Assembly (NCBI GenBank): GCA_023548195.1
Contig: JAJHZJ010000014.1
Location: 16,875,718-16,939,717 of the forward strand
Direction: 5' to 3'
Origin: Bettongia penicillata ogilbyi
Lineage: Eukaryota; Chordata; Mammalia; Diprotodontia; Potoroidae
Length of the DNA stretch: 64,000 nt
Position numbers and translations under genes: made by a program. Every line of letters begins with the position of its first letter. Within the stretch, counting starts at the first letter, position 1. Below, piece after piece: positions 1-10,689 of the stretch. The notes under the pieces are model-generated. The model did not search any database. It was not told the DNA's origin and was given only the letters and a program-made list of their open reading frames with translations.

Positions 1-1464
1 GTTAATTTATGTTTTTTTATGTCAATATGTGGCCCACAGGGATCTGTTTCTATTTGAGTTTCACACACTGTACTGGCTATGGAGATAGCTGAAACTGTTT
101 TACTTCTGGTGTACAATTTCTTTTTTGGATAGGTCTGAGAGATCATGGGGATTGGAAAAAATGTCTGAGTCTTCTATTTTGTGGGGCATATCTGCTTATA
201 TTTCAACAGACAAGAAAAATGTCATTATTACTTGTGGGAGCTATCCCTGAATCAGATGACTGTGTTTGGCCAGGCTTTGTTAGAGTAATGCTTAGTTAAG
301 AAGTAGAATGAGGAAAATAATTTTAAAAATTAAACCAAGAACAAATAAAAAAGTAATAAACAAGTAATTTATGATGGAAAACTAAAAATGGACAATAGAG
401 TTGATATCAGTATCATTTATAATTTCCTACAGAAGCTGAATTGATGTAAATTAACTGCTTAGAAGACCAAAAGAGCCCTGAAAATGCCTTAGTCAGTAAA
501 GTTGCCATAACTTACTTTCCAAGTTGAGAGAGATGCTGACCAAAGGCAAGGATGGCTTAAAATTTGGATGTATTTGTAAAATATTATGAAGAATGATGAT
601 AGATGATTATGAGCAGTATTGACTTAGAAAATAATAATGAAGCAATAGAAGGCAAAACCAATTAGAAGAAAGCTTGGCAAAGTCATGCCAGAGGCATGTT
701 ATGACAAAAATTCAAGGACAAATAACAGAAGTTGGGAAAATGATCTGAGAATATACTATTTTCACCATCAAAGACAGCAGATCAGGCCACCACATACACC
801 CACACTGGTAGAAGTGGCACCACAGAAAACAAAGATGAGAAGGCACCTGAATTAAACTAAGTGTAGATAAGTATAGCTATATAAGAAGTGAAATAATCAC
901 GAGGGTGATCATATGGTGACACATAATGTATATGAATGAGGGACACATACCAAAAATCACAGAAAAAAATCTTGGACCTTATTAATAAGAGAAAAAAGTA
1001 GCCAAGAGAAGATCAATAGTTGCTGATGTATATTTCTACTTTATAATCTAAACAAATTCTTTACTGAGGACATTCATGATGAACATATCAGTAGTGACCA
1101 AGTAAACTCTGTTTGCAAACTACATTCAACGATGGATCACATCTTTACAATTTTTCAAGTAGATGAAAGTCAGAGAATACAAGATTCCATTTTGTGCATT
1201 GTTTGTGGAATGCAAAAAAAAGCACCTGACTTTGTAGGGCAAAATGCTTCTTTCACTTTAAAGCTATTTTCTTGCACCCATATACCAAAATCACTGGAGT
1301 CCTCCAAAGACCATAAGTAACTGTGTTCTGCGATTACCTGATCATATGTATCAGGAGACAACAAACAGCAACTTCAAAAACCAGGAAGATATATGCGCAA
1401 CAAGGGTGTTCACCACAATGATGTACAGAGCTTCAAGCTCCTGGGTGAGATCTGTAGTCACTCA
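1..1464 (+). mobile_element. Degenerate RTE-like LINE, reverse transcriptase part (segment 1 of 3)
   Basis: Broken + strand frames between about 940 and 1464 resemble the reverse transcriptase of RTE-type non-LTR retrotransposons. A stretch around 1132 reads DHIFTIFQV, then ILCIV, matching the usual DHIFTL-Q...PLC-AFVDYEKAFD region, followed by NKGVHHNDVQSF in place of the usual RGVRQGD segment. Stops and frameshifts are frequent, so this is a fossil. It is cut at 1465 by a HAL1 insertion and continues at 4331. The first about 700 bases contain nothing I can assign firmly. Confidence 0.5.
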
Positions 1465-1479
1465 AAAGATTATCGCCTG
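1465..1479 (+). repeat. Target-site duplication, left copy, of HAL1-A
   Basis: aaagattatcgcctg directly precedes the HAL1 5' end. The right copy at 4316-4330 (aaagattatcacctg) directly follows the poly(A). They match at 14 of 15 positions, as expected for endonuclease-primed retrotransposition. Confidence 0.85.
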
Positions 1480-1892
1480 GGGGGAGGATTCAAGATAGCG
1501 GAGTAGAAAGACTCACCTATGCTAGCTCCAAACCCACAGTCCATATATTTCCTGCAAGAAGAACTCCCCACAAATTCTGGAGTACTGCAAGGTGCGCAGA
1601 AACACAGTGGAGGAGATTTCTGTTCCAGAGAGCCCTGGAGAGCTGTCCCCAAAGGTCCGTCACGCCCCGGACAGCGGGGTCCACCCCTGTGCTGCCCTGG
1701 CCGTGTGTCCCCAGAGGAGCAGATCCGATCTCCTGTGGCCGGGAAGGTCCCTCCGCCCACAGACACTACAGGTCAGCGAGAGAGACGTCTGGGCTGGCCA
1801 AGAGGGCAGCGGGGTGTCTCCGTGACTCAGGCCCCCTTGGGAGGCAGTGGCAGAGGCCCGGGACTCCCAGAGCAGCAGGCAGAAGCTCAGGG

Positions 1893-2036
1893 CCATTACT
1901 GAAGGTCTCTGCATAAACCCCTTGAGGGAACTGAGACTGGGAGGTGGCCCTGCCCCCACCCGCTCCATTACTGAAGGTCTCTGCATAAAGCCCCTGAGGG
2001 AACTGAGCCTGGGAGGCAGCCCTGTCCCCACCCAAG
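1893..2036 (+). repeat. Two tandem 72-bp units in HAL1-A 5' UTR
   Basis: Two adjacent copies begin ccattactgaaggtctctgc at 1893 and 1965. They diverge by only a few bases and include cctgagggaactgag and a CCC-rich tail. Tandem monomers in a 5' UTR are a known feature of L1 promoters in some mammals. A promoter role here is inference only. Confidence 0.8.
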
Positions 2037-2176
2037 CACCAGAACTGAAGCTCACATTGAATAGCAGCCGCGCCTGCCGCAGAAAGCCCATTTGAATCTC
2101 AGACCCCAAGCACTAGCTGGGTGGATCTAGGCAGGGGTGGACAGGAATCTCAGAACTCAAGTAACTGGCTGGGAAA

Positions 2177-3274
2177 ATGCCCAGAAAAGGGAAAAAAAAT
2201 AAGACTATAGAAAGGTACTTTGATGGGGTACAGATGTTCCTACCTTTCAATTCTGATGACGAGGAACAATTTTTACCATCACGGAAAGACATGGAGGTCG
2301 GGGCCTCTGTACCCCAGACATCCCAGGTGGATGTCTGGTGGGCTCAGGCCATGGAAGAGCTCAAAAAGGATTCTGAAAATCAAGTTAGACAGGTGGAGGA
2401 AAAACTAGGAAGAGAAATGAGAGAGATGCAAGAAAAGCATGAAAAACGGGTCAATACCTTGGTAAAGGAGACCCCAAAAAATGAAGAAAATAACACCTTG
2501 AAAAATAGGCTCACTCAATTGGCAAAAGAGGTTCAAAAAGCCAATGAGGAGAAGAATGCTTTCAAAAGCAGAATTAGTCAAATGGAAAAAGAGGTTCAAA
2601 AGCTCACTGAAGAAAATAGTTCTCTCAAAATTAGAATGGAACAGATGGAGTCTAATGACTTTCTGAGAAACCAAGAAATCACCAAACAAAACCAAAAGAA
2701 CAAAAAAATGGAAGAGAATGTGAAATATCTCATGGGAAAAACAACTGACCTGGAAAAGAGATCCAGGAGAGACAATTTAAAAATTATGGGACTACCTGAA
2801 AGCCATGATCAAAAAAAGAGCCTAGACATCATCTTTCATGAAATTATCGAGGAAAACTGCCCTGAAATTCTAGAACCAGGGGGCAAAATAAGTATTCAAG
2901 GAATCCACCCATCACTGCCTGAAAGAGATCCAAAAAGAGAAACTCCTAGAAACATTGTGGCCAAATTCCAGAATTCCCAGCTCAAGGAGAAAATATTGCA
3001 AGCAGCTAGAAAGAAATAATTCCAGTATAGTGGAAATACAATCAGGATAACACAAGATCTAGCAGCTTCTACATTAAGGGCTCGAAGAGCATGGAATAAG
3101 ATATTCCAGAATTCAAAGGAACTAGGACTCAAACCAAGAATCACCTACCCAGCAAAACTGGGTATAATACTTCAGGGGAAAATATGGTCTTTCAATGAAA
3201 CAGAGGACTTTCAAGCATTCTTGATGAAAAGACCAGAGCTGAAAAGAAAATTTGACTTTCAAACACAAGAATGA
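2177..3274 (+). pseudogene. HAL1/L1 ORF1 protein gene with one internal stop
   Basis: ORF1 proteins are RNA-binding trimeric chaperones that coat LINE RNA in cytoplasmic particles. The frame is open from the ATG at 2177 (MPRKGKKNKTIERYF start) to a TAA at 3017-3019 (codon 281). It then continues in the same frame to TGA at 3272-3274, so the ancestral protein would be 365 residues. Domains: basic N-terminus; coiled coil at about residues 65-185 with a 21-residue internal repeat; an RRM-like region near 195-280 (RRDNLKIMGLPES at about 196); and a C-terminal domain after the stop (SGNTIRITQDLAASTLRARR, then YPAKL). The sister copy at 20.35 kb has CAA at the stop position, so the TAA is a single C-to-T change. 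Apart from that the frame has no other break. Confidence 0.85.
2495..2650 (+). repeat. 63-bp internal repeat encoding 21-residue coiled-coil units
   Basis: Units start at 2495, 2558 and 2621 (the last partial). They encode LKNR-TQLAKEVQK, FKSRISQMEKEVQK and LKIRMEQME. A period of 21 residues is three heptads, so the repeat keeps the coiled-coil register. The same units recur in the ORF1 remnants at 5.8 kb and 19.85 kb. Confidence 0.8.
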
Positions 3275-3406
3275 GAAGAGGCATGAAAAAGTAAACAGCA
3301 AAGAGAAGTCATAAGGGACTCACCAAAAGTGAACTGTTTACATTCCACATGGAAAGACAATATTTGTAACTCTTAAAACTTTTCAGTATCTGGGTAGTTG
3401 GTGGGA

Positions 3407-3482
3407 CCACACACACACATACACACATACACACACGTACATGCGTGCATGCACACACACATACACACATGCACACATATAC
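3407..3482 (+). repeat. (CA)n microsatellite inside HAL1-A
   Basis: An impure CA/ACAT run lies between the ORF1 end and the 3' UTR proper. HAL1-B has a purer (CA)n at the equivalent place, so the run may be a family feature. Confidence 0.9.
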
Positions 3483-4315
3483 AGAGACAGAGAGCACAGA
3501 GTGAATTGAATAGGATGGGACCATATCTGAAAAGAAATTACGGTAAATGGTGAGAGAGAAATGTAGTGGGAGGAAAGAGAGTGAAATGGAATGGGGTAAA
3601 TTATCTCTCATTCAAGAGGCAAGCAGGAGACTTTTTAGTGGAGGGAAAAAGAGGAGAGCTGAGAAAAAAACAAGAAGTTTACCCTCATCACATTCGACTA
3701 TAGGAAGGAATAAAATGCACACTCATTTTGGTATGAAAACCTATCTTACAATACAGGAAAGTGGGGGAGAAGGAGATAAGGAAGGTGGGGGGGATGATGG
3801 AAGGGAGGGCAATGGGAGGAGGGAGCAATTTGAAGTCAACACTCTTGGGGAGGGACAGGCTCAAAAGAGAGAATAGAAACAATGGGGGGCAGGATAGGAT
3901 GGAGGGAAATACAGTTAGTCTTACACAACACGACTATTATGGAAGTCATTTGCAAAACTACACAGATAGGGTCTATATTGAATTGCCTGCCTTCCCAAAG
4001 GGAATGAGTGGGGAGGGAGGGAAGGGGAGAAGTTGGAACTCAAAATTTTAGGAACAACTGTTGAGTTTTGTTGCTGCTACTAGGAAATAAGAAATACAGT
4101 TAATGGGAAATAGAAAGTCATCTGGCCCTACAGGACAAAAGAGAAGATGGGGACAAGATAAGGGAGGGATGATAGAAGAGAGGGCAGATTGGTGATAGGG
4201 AAAATTAGAATACTCGGTGTATTGGGGTGGGGGGAGGGGAGAAAATTTGGAACCCAAAATTTTGTGAAAGTGAATGTAAAAAGTTAAATAAATATATATT
4301 AAAAAAAAAAAAAAG

Positions 4316-4645
4316 AAAGATTATCACCTGAATATTCACACAGGAAAGACGATGTGGATAAAGAATGGAAGATCATCACATGCATATGGATGGACAACCT
4401 ACAGAATTAATCTGTTAGTAGGTATACCTAGGACAGGCAGTAAAGAAAAATGAGAGTTGAGCCTGGAATTGAAGAGAAGGAGGGATGTCTTCATGAAACT
4501 GTAAAATTATTTTAGTGATTCTAAGCTTTCCATGGGAAACAGAAGCCCAAGTTTTTAATATCAACCTTCTACCAGTGCTGTAGTTCAAGTTTCACCATCA
4601 TACATCAAACAGTCATACAATGTTTAAAGGGATTAAAAATGGAAA
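4316..4645 (+). mobile_element. Degenerate RTE-like LINE, segment 2 of 3
   Basis: After the right target-site copy (4316-4330) the interrupted LINE resumes: one frame gives NIHTGKTMWIKNGR and a decayed region similar to the post-RT part of RTE-type proteins. It ends where HAL1-B begins. Confidence 0.45.
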
Positions 4646-5483
4646 GAGGTGGAGCCAAGATGGTGAAGTAAAGGTAGGGACTTCCCCAAACATCTTTGAA
4701 AAATGATTCTAAACAAATTTGAGAGCAGCAGAATCCACAAAAAGATGGAATGAAACAAATTTTCCAGCTTGAAACAACTTGGAAGGTTGGCAGGAAAAGA
4801 TCTGTTGTACCAGGGTGAGAGAGGAACACAGTCCACTGAAGGCTGTGCCAGTGTAGACTGAGCCCCAGCAAACCCTGAGCAGGTCTTAGGGTGCCTGAAT
4901 CAATGGCAGCAACGGCAGTTTCCAGCCATCTCAGCCCACAGATGCCCAAGACAACTTAGAAGATCAGTAGAAAAGGTGTGTCGTACCTGGGTGAGAGTGG
5001 AGCACAGCACAGCACAGGCTGCAACCCACAGTCCTGGCCCTGGCACACCAGGAGCAGGCTTTGGGAGCCACTGAATCAGCCAGAAGAGGCAGTAGGAGAG
5101 GTTTTTTTCTGGAGCTCTCAGTCTGCAGATGGTAAGGGGGTTGAATAACTGAGCAGAAGGAGATTACAGGGTCTTTTAACTAGCACTGGGGTAGGACTCT
5201 GTTGCTTTGCTCATACTCAGATCTAGGCTGTAATTTTGGGGCAAGGAGGAGCACTACCATAGCAGAGCTTGCAGCAGCAGTGGATGGAGGACTCCTGTCA
5301 CATTTCCAGGGCAGAAAAGAGTGTTTGTGGTCACTCACAGAACCAAAGCACAGGCCAGGTCACTAGAAGTATCTCTGAAAACAGTGGCACAAAACCCTTG
5401 AAGCTTGGAACAGTGTTCCCTCCACCCTGGAAGTAGAGTCCTACTTTAACAAAGAGTTAAAAGTGCACCAATACTCTGGGAAA

Positions 5484-6300
5484 ATGAGTAAACAACAGAA
5501 GAAAAAAGAACACCTCTGACTATTGAAAGTTCCTATTGTTGACAAAGAAGATCAAAATACACACTTAGAAGACGACAGCAAAGTCAAAGCACTAAAGCCT
5601 TCAAGAAAAATATGAACTGGTCTTAGGACATGAAAGAGCTCAAAAATTTTAAAAATCAAATAATAAAAATAGAGGAAAAATTGGGAAGAGAAATAAGAGT
5701 GATGCAAGAAAATCAGGGAAAAAGAGCTTGGCAAAGGAGACACAAAAAAAATACTGAAGAAAATAACACCCTAAACCACAGAGTAGGCCAAATGGGAAAA
5801 GAGGTCCAAAAAGCCAATGAGGAGAAGAATGCTTTAAAAAGCAGAACTAGACAAATGGAAAAGAAGGTCCAAAAGCTCACTGAAGAAAATAATTCCTTAA
5901 AAATTAGAATGGAGCAAATGGAACCTAATGACTTTATGAGAAATTAAGAAACAATAACGCAAAGCCAAAGAATGAAAAAATAGAAGAAAAAGTGAAGTAT
6001 CTCATTAGAAAAACTACTAACCTGGAAAACAGATCCAGGAGAGATCATTTAAAAATTATTGGATTACCTGAAAGTCATAAAAAATAAAAAGAACCTAGAC
6101 ATCATTGTTCAAAAAACTATCAAGGCAAACTATTCTGATACTCTAGAGCCAAAGCGTAAAATAGAAACTGAAAAAATCCATTGATCATCTTCTGAAAGAG
6201 GTCCCAAAAATGACATCTGCCAGGAGTATTATACCCAAATTCCAGAGTTGCCAGGTCATGGAGAAAATATTGCAACAAAAAGTCAGAAAGAAAAAATTCA
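5484..6300 (+). pseudogene. ORF1 remnant of HAL1-B
   Basis: The start is near 5484 (MSKQQKKK) but breaks quickly. The longest open piece is 5630-5947, a Lys/Glu-rich coiled coil with LKSRTRQMEKKVQKLTEENN, ending in TAA at 5945. Later fragments (NRSRRDHLKIIGLPESH, EKILQQKVRKK) match the RRM-like region and the start of the C-terminal domain. Several stops and frameshifts show it is dead. Confidence 0.75.
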
Positions 6301-6318
6301 AGTATGGTGGAGTCACAG

Positions 6319-6357
<39 letters not shown>
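6319..6357 (+). repeat. (CA)n microsatellite in HAL1-B
   Basis: A nearly pure CA run directly after the ORF1 remnant, matching the place of the CA run in HAL1-A. Confidence 0.95.
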
Positions 6358-6358
<1 letters not shown>

Positions 6359-7474
6359 TTACAGACAGAGGCGCAGGTGTGAGTTGAATATGAAGGGATG
6401 ATATCTAAAAAATAAAATTAAGGAGTGAGACAGGAATGCACTGGGAGAAAGAGAAGGGGGGAGGCAGAATGGGGTTAATTATTTCACATAAAGAGGCACA
6501 AAAAAGCTTTTAAAGTGGAGGGGAAGGGGAGGAATAAAAAAGAGAGGGAATGAGTGAACCTCACTCTCATCAGAACTGGCTCAAAGAGGGAATAACATAC
6601 ATCCTCAAAACCGTTCCTTATAAATCTTACATCCCTACAGGAAAATATTGGATAAGAGAAAAGGTGGTATAGAAGGGAGGGAAGATTAGGGGAGGGGGTA
6701 GTCAGAACCAAAGCTCTTTTGAGGAGGGACAGGGTGAAAGGAGACAAAGAATAGAATAAATGGGGGGAATAGGATCAAGGGAAATACAGTTAGGAATAGT
6801 AACTGACAAAAATTTTGAAGCAAGTTTCTCTGACAAAGACCTCATTTCTCAATATATAGAGACCTGGGTCAAATTTATAAAAATAAAAGACATTCCCCAA
6901 CTAATCAATGAACAAAAGATATGATCGGTGATGATCGGTTTTCAGATACTCTCAGAAAATAATAAAATATATCTTAAAAAATATTTTAAAAAAATAATAA
7001 TAAAAAAATACTCTCAGAAAAAGCTGGGAAGACGTGTGGGCTGATGCAAAGTGAAATGTACTGTGTACAAAGTAACAGCAATACTGTAAGATGAGCAGCT
7101 GTGAATGACTCAGCTATTCTCAGCAATACAATGATACAAGAAAACTGAGGAACTTATGATGAAAAATGCTATCCATTCTCAGAGAAGGAACTGATGGTGT
7201 CTGAATACAGATTGATGCATAATTTTTTTTTAGACTTTATTTTTCTTAAGTTTTTTTTCTTGTCTATGTTTTCTTTCACAACATGACTATTATGGATATA
7301 TTCTCACATGATTACACATGTATAACCTATACTGAATTGCTTGTCTTCTTAATGGGGGTGGGTAAGTGGGGAGGGAGAGAATTTGGAACTCAAAGTTTTA
7401 AAAATAAATGGTATAAATTGCATTTACATGTAAATGGGAAAAAACAAAATTCTAAATAAAAGCTAAAAAATATT

Positions 7475-7800
7475 AATATAACAAAAAAGGTAATGTAGAA
7501 GCCCATGGTGGGTGTGATCAGGATGCAACATAAAGTCAATGAGAAACTGTGATGAACAAGACTAAAAGAGATCACTATGAAAATGTGTAAGAAAAAGAAT
7601 AGATGGGTTTGTCAAATAGTAAAGGGGAAAGAATGACAAGTAATCAGAGTGTTCTCTTCAATGTCAAGACAATGAGAAAGTCTTCCTTCATGTTGGATGG
7701 ACTCCCTTTGGTGAATTTTTGAAAAGACATGGATGACAGTCACATATAATGAGCAAACATTAATTGGCAGTGATCTGCATCAATAGATTGAACATGCTGC
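7475..7800 (+). mobile_element. Degenerate RTE-like LINE, segment 3 of 3
   Basis: One broken frame reads VNEKL, then KEITMKMCKKKNRWVCQIV and PSCWMDSLW. This resembles the conserved C-terminal tail of RTE-type proteins (RWAGHIVR..., then P..RW.D). It fits as the 3' end of the LINE interrupted by HAL1-A and HAL1-B. Confidence 0.5.
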
Positions 7801-7984
7801 ATTTCCTTTGCTGGCTCATCATTTTTCACATCATGTAACTGTATGTGTTTCCAATGTGGATCACAGGCTCGTCTCTAGCCTCTAGCCCCGACTAAAGCCT
7901 GCAGGGGAACAACTAGAGCAAGAATCCCAAACCAAAGGGGAGCCTGAATTGCTGTTTCTAAAAATGCAGAGTTTTCAAACTGGC

Positions 7985-8580
7985 TGATATTGCAGTAATG
8001 GACAACTGGTAATCTGTGAATTGGCTCAGTCATTCTGGAAACCAATTTTAAAATCTGTCCAAAAAGTTAGTAAACTGTGCATATCTTTTGTCCCAGAAAT
8101 ACCAATAATAGATTTATACTTCAAATAGATCAAAGAAAGAAGAAATGAATCCATATGAACAAAAATGTTTATAGAAGTTTGTTTTTGCAATAGCAACTAG
8201 AAAATGAAGGGATGCCCATAGAAAGAATGGGTGAATATGAATGTGACAGAATACTTATGATGTAAGAAATGAGGAGGAGGAGGAGAGAGTTTCAGAGAAG
8301 TCTGGGAAGATGGGTATGAATTGATTCAGGTGAAGTGAGCAAAACCAGGAGAATAATTTATACAACTTTCAAAACCACAGAAATTCTGATCAATGCAATG
8401 ACCAATCACAATTCCAGGGTACTAAGGAATGAAACACTGAAACTGTTTTTCTTTGGACATAACCCATACATGTTGATAAGAGAGGTTTTATTTTCTTGCT
8501 CTCTCACTAAAGGTGGAAAAGTGGGAAAGGACGTGGGAGGAAGAAAAAGAATGCTTTCACTGACTGAAAGTAAAATTTAA
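7985..8580 (+). mobile_element. L1 ORF2 C-terminus and 3' UTR fragment (+)
   Basis: Sense phrases typical of the marsupial L1 3' region: tcattctggaaaccaatttt, gaagggatgcccatagaaag, gtgagcaaaaccaggagaat. It is heavily decayed. The 80-codon open frame at 8335 is part of it, not a gene. Confidence 0.65.
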
Positions 8581-8589
8581 TTAAAATAC

Positions 8590-9020
8590 TAATGTATCAC
8601 AATGTTTAGCCAGTTCTCCAATCAACTGGCATCTACTTGGTTCATAATTCTTTGCTACTACAGTAAGTGCTGCTATAAATATCTTAGTGTATATGGATCT
8701 TTCTTTTATCACTGAACTGACCTCTTTGGGTACACACCTAGCAATGTATTTCTAGGTCAAAAGGACAGACATGTTTGTCATTTTCTTAGCATAATTCCAA
8801 AATGGTTGGATCAATTCATGGTTCCAAAAGATTATATCAGTGTTTCTATCTTTTGCCCTCCCACATTAATAATTACTATCTTTGTCCCCTTTGCCAATTT
8901 GCTGGAACTAGCAGCTGTTTTTATTTGCATTAACTTAGTATTTGTGATGTGGAACATTCTTTCATTTGGTTGTAAAGTTTATAATTCTTCCTTTGAGAAG
9001 TTTCTTCTCTTAGACACTCA
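8590..9020 (-). mobile_element. Antisense L1 ORF2 C-terminal fragment
   Basis: The + strand shows the reverse complement of the L1 3' coding region: caatcaactggcatctactt, then ttctaggtcaaaaggacaga, then ccaaaatggttggatcaatt. It lies next to the sense L1 fragment, so the two may form a hairpin in transcripts. Confidence 0.65.
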
Positions 9021-9039
9021 AACTTAAATTTAGTTTAAG

Positions 9040-9575
9040 TTCCCTTCTTTCTGTAAGATTCAGCACATGCATCATTTTCTGCATGAAACCTCTCCAGATC
9101 CCCTCAAATCTTCGTGCCCTTCTCAAACCTGGTTGTTGTTTGGTTGTTTTAGTCAAGCCTGACTCTTTGTGACCCTATTTGGGGTTTTCTTGGCAAAGAC
9201 ATTGGAGAAGTTTGACATTTCTTTCTCCAACTCATTCTACAGATGAGGAAATTGAAACAAATGGTCACACAGCTACTAAGTTATGAGGTCAGATTTGAAA
9301 TCAAAAAGATGAATCTTCCTGACTTCAGGCCCAACATTCTATCTACTGCGCTACCTGGCTGCCCTAATTACTTTGTATTTAAATTACTTTGTATATTACA
9401 AAGTATTTATTAACTTTATATTTTTATATGTACTTACTATTTCTTCCATTAGAATATAAAGGCCTTGCAAGCAAAGATTGCTTCATTTTTCTGCACTTGT
9501 ATCCTCAGAACCTAACATAGTACCCGGCACACAGTAGGCCCTTACAGTAATAAATACTTGAAGGACTCATTATTG
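9040..9575 (+). mobile_element. L2 LINE 3' end, split by a SINE
   Basis: The left part has gaaacctctccagatcccct. The right part has ttagaatataaaggccttgc, then cggcacacagtaggccctta and aataaatacttgaagga, the standard L2 3' end. The SINE at 9132-9365 sits between them. Confidence 0.7.
9132..9365 (-). mobile_element. Marsupial tRNA-headed SINE, reverse orientation
   Basis: The + strand starts gttgtttggttgttttagtc...gactctttgtgaccctattt and ends ctacctggctgcccta. This is the reverse complement of a SINE with a gggcagccaggtag 5' end and a gtcacaaagagtc 3' part. The same family occurs at 13605-13851 and 54066-54318. Confidence 0.85.
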
Positions 9576-9764
9576 GTGTCATTTGATTACTTATCCATTG
9601 GATAGTGACTTGGCTTTATGTTATATTCTCCTGTACAGATATCAGACTCCTGTCAGATACTAATGCAAATTTTTCCCCTCAATCACCTGCTTTTCTCTCT
9701 GAGTTCTATTAATTTTGTTTGTGCAAAAATTTTCATTGGATTTTATGATCATGGCTGTAAAACT

Positions 9765-9925
9765 GGAAGGAATCTTAAGAAGCAAATGAGTACAAAGCCT
9801 TTATTTTACAGATGAGGAAAAGAGGATAAGTATTTACCAGTGTCACATAGCTAGGAAGTGTCTGAGAAAGGATTTTAACCTGTGTTTTCTTGACTTCAAG
9901 TCTGGTGTTCTATCTACTATCACAT
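9765..9925 (-). mobile_element. MIR-like SINE, reverse
   Basis: The MIR-type core in reverse: ttttacagatgaggaaaag, then gtgtcacatagctaggaagt, then cttgacttcaagtctggtgt. Confidence 0.7.
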
Positions 9926-10153
9926 AATCAAAATTACACCTTTTTATCTTTATCCTCTCTATCCCTTGTTTGCTTAAGAAAATCAGGGGGGACTCTAGCC
10001 ACAGCTATGAAAGGTACCTTTTGTTATGATGCGTTAGTTTCCTATACAATGGATATTTGATCTTATGTTAATCTATTGGCCTAAACCTAATTTGTGTCCA
10101 ACTGTTTTCCAGTTTTCCTAGAAGTTACTTTCTCAAATAATTTATAATTTCAG

Positions 10154-10279
10154 TGGGGCAGCTAGGTAGTACAGTCGGCAGATCCTCAAGATCTAAATTC
10201 AAATTTGACCTCAGACATTTACTAGTTGTGTGACCCTGGACAAGTCACTTAACCCTGATTGTTTCTCCTCAAAAAATTG
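10154..10279 (+). mobile_element. Short tRNA-headed SINE with 9-bp target duplication
   Basis: ggggcagctaggtagtacag starts the tRNA-like head; the B-box-like part gives aaattcaaatttgacctc, then gtgtgaccctggacaagtca. It is flanked by taatttcag at 10145-10153 and 10280-10288. It lacks the longer 3' body seen in the other copies. Confidence 0.85.
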
Positions 10280-10519
10280 TAATTTCAGGTTTATATCAAA
10301 TAATTGAATATTATTTGATTCTTCCCTAAAGATGTTGTTCTACTCATCTATTCTATTTCTAAACCAGAATCAAGCAGTTTTGTGATTTCTGATTTTTTAA
10401 ATACAATCTCAGGTTTAAATGTTAATTATCTTTCATTTCTCTTTGTTGAATGACTGAAGAATAAAGGATAATGGAACATGATTAATTTTATTAAATCTTT
10501 TCCTAGTTCTATATGGAAT

Positions 10520-10685
10520 TACAGATTCAGAGTCGGAACAGATCTCTCAAAGACCAGTTAGTCTAATCCCTTAATTTTAAAGATGAGAAAACTGGGGCTC
10601 ACACTGGTTAAGTGATTTGTTGAAGTTCACCACACAAAGAGTGGTAGAGATGGGATTTGAATTTAGAACCACTGACTTCATATAA
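10520..10685 (-). mobile_element. MIR-like SINE, reverse
   Basis: attacagattcagagtcgg, then aaagatgagaaaactggggc, then ggtagagatgggatttgaat. Confidence 0.65.
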
Positions 10686-10689
10686 AATG

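Larger units (their letters stand above)
1480..4315 (+). mobile_element. HAL1 (half-L1) retrotransposon, copy A, full structure
   Basis: This is a complete-looking + strand insertion: 5' UTR (1480-2176), ORF1 (2177-3274, one nonsense codon), a long purine-rich 3' UTR including the L1 3' end (an acaac-cgactattatgg block near 3930), then ...taaataaatatatatt and poly(A) to about 4315. No ORF2 lies between ORF1 and the 3' end, which is the defining feature of HAL1 elements (L1 derivatives encoding only an ORF1 protein, mobilised in trans). A 15-bp target-site duplication brackets it exactly. It interrupts an older RTE-like LINE. Confidence 0.85.
4646..7472 (+). mobile_element. HAL1 copy B, retaining an L1 ORF2 C-terminal remnant
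   Basis: The 5' end is ggagccaagatggtgaag, the typical L1/HAL1 start, followed by a 5' UTR with two diverged repeats of a roughly 170-bp unit (around 4800-5110). The ORF1 remnant spans about 5484-6300, then (CA)n at 6319-6357 and the purine-rich 3' UTR. After gggaaatacagttag (near 6790) there is L1 ORF2 sequence (aagtttctctgacaaagacc, cattccccaact), then the L1 3' end (tttcacaacatgactattat near 7275) and an A-rich tail. Copies A and C lack the ORF2 stretch at this junction. Target-site copies were not found. Confidence 0.75.

Noticed and set aside
1519..1902. 127- and 149-codon frames in the 5' UTR of HAL1-A
   Set aside because: They come from the GC-richer 5' UTR, overlap on both strands, and include the 72-bp repeat. 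No protein family recognised.
3309..3611. 100-codon minus-strand frame with Cys/Val run
   Set aside because: Produced by the (CA)n microsatellite read in reverse.
10154..10279. tRNA gene
   Set aside because: The tRNA-like head is part of a SINE with flanking direct repeats; it does not fold as an intact tRNA by inspection.
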